A stretch of 40,356 nucleotides of DNA. Source: Candidatus Acetothermia bacterium (lineage in GTDB: Bacteria > Bipolaricaulota > Bipolaricaulia > Bipolaricaulales > Bipolaricaulaceae). The DNA is taken from positions 1 through 40,356 of the forward strand of contig PXEP01000099.1 of assembly GCA_003566155.1 (NCBI GenBank), in the 5' to 3' direction. Every line of letters starts with the position of its first letter. The first letter of the stretch is position 1. A model generated the notes under the pieces. That model was not told where the DNA came from and did not search any database. It worked only from the letters and a program-made list of their open reading frames with translations. Position numbers and translations under genes: made by a program. Shown here in pieces: positions 39,268 through 40,356 of the stretch.

Positions 39268-40356
39268 ATGGCAGAACAGAAAGCCCAGGCAGAACACAAG
39301 AGCAACGCAGACTCTGGAGAGGGCAAGGAAAAGAAGCGACAGCTACTGGGGATTGAACCGGTAGAGACCAAGCATCAACTGTCAACAAACGGAAAAACCC
39401 TCCAGTACACCGCACGAGCGGGGGCAATACCTCTGAAGGACGAGTTCGGAGAGACCGAGGCGGAAATCTACTTCACCGCCTATGAACTGGATGGCATCGA
39501 TGAACGGTCGCGTCGCCCGCTGACGTTCGCCTTCAACGGCGGTCCCGGATCGTCCTCCGTGTGGCTTCACATGGGGGCCATAGGGCCGAAGCGCGTGGTG
39601 ATGGAGAAACAAGGATGGATGCCTTCCCCTCCCTATCGGTACGAAGACAACGCGTCGTCCTGGCTTGAACAAACCGACCTAGTGTTCATTGACCCGGTGG
39701 GAACAGGATTTAGCCGCGCGGCCAAAGAGGAGCTGGACAAGAAGTACTGGAGCGTCGACGGCGACATCCGGTCGACGGGAGAGTTCATCCGGCTTTACAT
39801 AAGCCGTTACGGCCGGTGGTCCTCGCCGCTGTTCCTTGCCGGCGAAAGCTACGGCACCACGAGGGCGGCGGGGCTGGCCAGCCACCTGGTGGACCGGGGG
39901 ATAGCGTTCACCGGCATCGTTCTCATCTCCAGTGCGCTTGACATCAGCCCCTTGCGGTTCATGCCGGCCAACGACCTGCCTTTCCAGCTGTTCGTTCCCA
40001 CCTACTGTGCCACCGCTTGGTACCACAAGAAGCTCGCGCCCGACCTTCAGAAACGACAGCTTCAGGAACTCCTGGCCGAGGTAGAAGCTTGGGCGGAGGG
40101 AGAACTCACCGTCGCACTGATGAAGGGCGACCGACTGACCGATGCCGAGCGGCGCTCCGTTGGGGAGAGGCTGGCCCACTACACCGCGCTCGACCTGGAA
40201 TACGTCCTGGGAACAAATCTCCGCGTGCATATCCAGCGATTCTGCAAGGAACTCCTGCGCGCCCAGCGGCGGAGCGTGGGGCGGCTCGACTCACGCTTCA
40301 CCGGCATCGAGGCCCTTGAGGTGACCGAACAACCGGAGTTCGACCCATCGTCCGTG
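39268..40356 (+). CDS. Serine carboxypeptidase, S10 family (3' end beyond the window)
   Basis: The first 363 codons of a peptidase S10 protein, missing from the ORF track because it runs off the right edge. The alpha/beta-hydrolase motifs are FNGGPGSSSVWLHMGAIGP (oxyanion-hole region), WLEQTDLVFIDPVGTGFS, and the nucleophile elbow LAGESYGTTRAAGLA. The Asp and His of the triad would lie beyond the edge. S10 enzymes remove C-terminal residues from peptides. No signal peptide is seen; the N-terminus is hydrophilic (AEQKAQAEHKSNADSGEGKEKK), so it is probably cytoplasmic, unlike secreted eukaryotic members. ATG 39268 is used with GGAAGGAG nine bases upstream; ATG 39261 is in a different, short frame. 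A TAAAAT -10 box lies at 39219-39224. Confidence 0.92.
   Translation, partial: MAEQKAQAEHKSNADSGEGKEKKRQLLGIEPVETKHQLSTNGKTLQYTARAGAIPLKDEFGETEAEIYFTAYELDGIDERSRRPLTFAFNGGPGSSSVWLHMGAIGPKRVVMEKQGWMPSPPYRYEDNASSWLEQTDLVFIDPVGTGFSRAAKEELDKKYWSVDGDIRSTGEFIRLYISRYGRWSSPLFLAGESYGTTRAAGLASHLVDRGIAFTGIVLISSALDISPLRFMPANDLPFQLFVPTYCATAWYHKKLAPDLQKRQLQELLAEVEAWAEGELTVALMKGDRLTDAERRSVGERLAHYTALDLEYVLGTNLRVHIQRFCKELLRAQRRSVGRLDSRFTGIEALEVTEQPEFDPSSV

Noticed and set aside
1-40356. CRISPR arrays, insertion sequences, prophage or integrase genes
   Set aside because: No regularly spaced repeats, transposase or integrase motifs, or att-like repeats were seen; all long frames belong to the genes listed.

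Overview
This window is a compact, G+C-rich bacterial chromosome segment: 35 protein genes (two cut by the window edges), mostly short intergenic gaps, many ATGA- or GTGA-type start/stop overlaps, and no tRNA, rRNA, CRISPR array or recognisable insertion sequence. The genes are bacterial in type (SMC-ScpA-ScpB, L13, PyrKDFE, sigma70-like TATAAT promoters). Secreted proteins with PKD domains and repeated Gln/Ala/Trp helical segments, a membrane-tethered coiled-coil protein, a membrane pyrophosphatase, a eukaryote-like IleRS and a bacterial S10 carboxypeptidase suggest a deep-branching, little-cultured and perhaps thermophilic lineage. Bipolaricaulota/Acetothermia would fit, but this is an impression from protein style, not a result.

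Layout. 1-3522: on the minus strand a pyrimidine operon, pyrK-pyrD-pyrF-pyrE, followed by the N-terminus of a UvrD/PcrA helicase. 3541-7702 (minus): an SLC13-type permease with two RCK_C domains, then an SDR reductase plus an alpha-oxoamine synthase that may together make a sphingoid-type long-chain base. 7864-10292 (plus): glycyl-tRNA synthetase and a sugar-1-phosphate nucleotidylyltransferase. 10245-14172 (minus): a complete condensin operon (XRE regulator, short-armed SMC, ScpA, ScpB). 14267-15217 (minus): membrane-anchored coiled-coil protein. 15466-19690 (plus): HppA pyrophosphatase, a GerMN-domain protein, and a lone cyclic-nucleotide-binding protein next to a class III cyclase. 19744-25264 (minus): a Lon-type protease and two secreted proteins sharing a beta-sandwich module. 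25490-32591 (minus): rplM, purA, ileS, purB, radC. 32699-34795 (plus): xpt and guaA. 34779-40356: tyrosine phenol-lyase, a DUF362/ferredoxin protein, a double GNAT protein, a NifU-type scaffold, a zinc-ribbon protein and the start of an S10 carboxypeptidase.

Metabolic logic. The pyr operon covers the dihydroorotate-to-UMP steps (electron-transfer subunit, dihydroorotate dehydrogenase, OPRT, OMP decarboxylase). PurA and PurB carry IMP to AMP; Xpt salvages xanthine to XMP, which GuaA aminates to GMP, so both purine end-branches lie side by side on divergent strands.

The most interesting signal is the pyrKDFE control region. A strong promoter starts in a T-C-C-G sequence 6-9 bases after the -10 box. 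The 5' end can fold into a stem around the Shine-Dalgarno sequence, and that stem loses its two outer C-G pairs if transcription starts at G instead of C. The loop also resembles a PyrR-binding loop. A textbook intrinsic terminator then lies inside the first 20 codons of pyrK. This looks like layered nucleotide-sensing control compressed into about 120 bases. Other leads are the AOS-SDR pair, the half-length-arm SMC with its own XRE regulator and perfect dyad operator, the minimal cNMP module, and the structured ileS leader.
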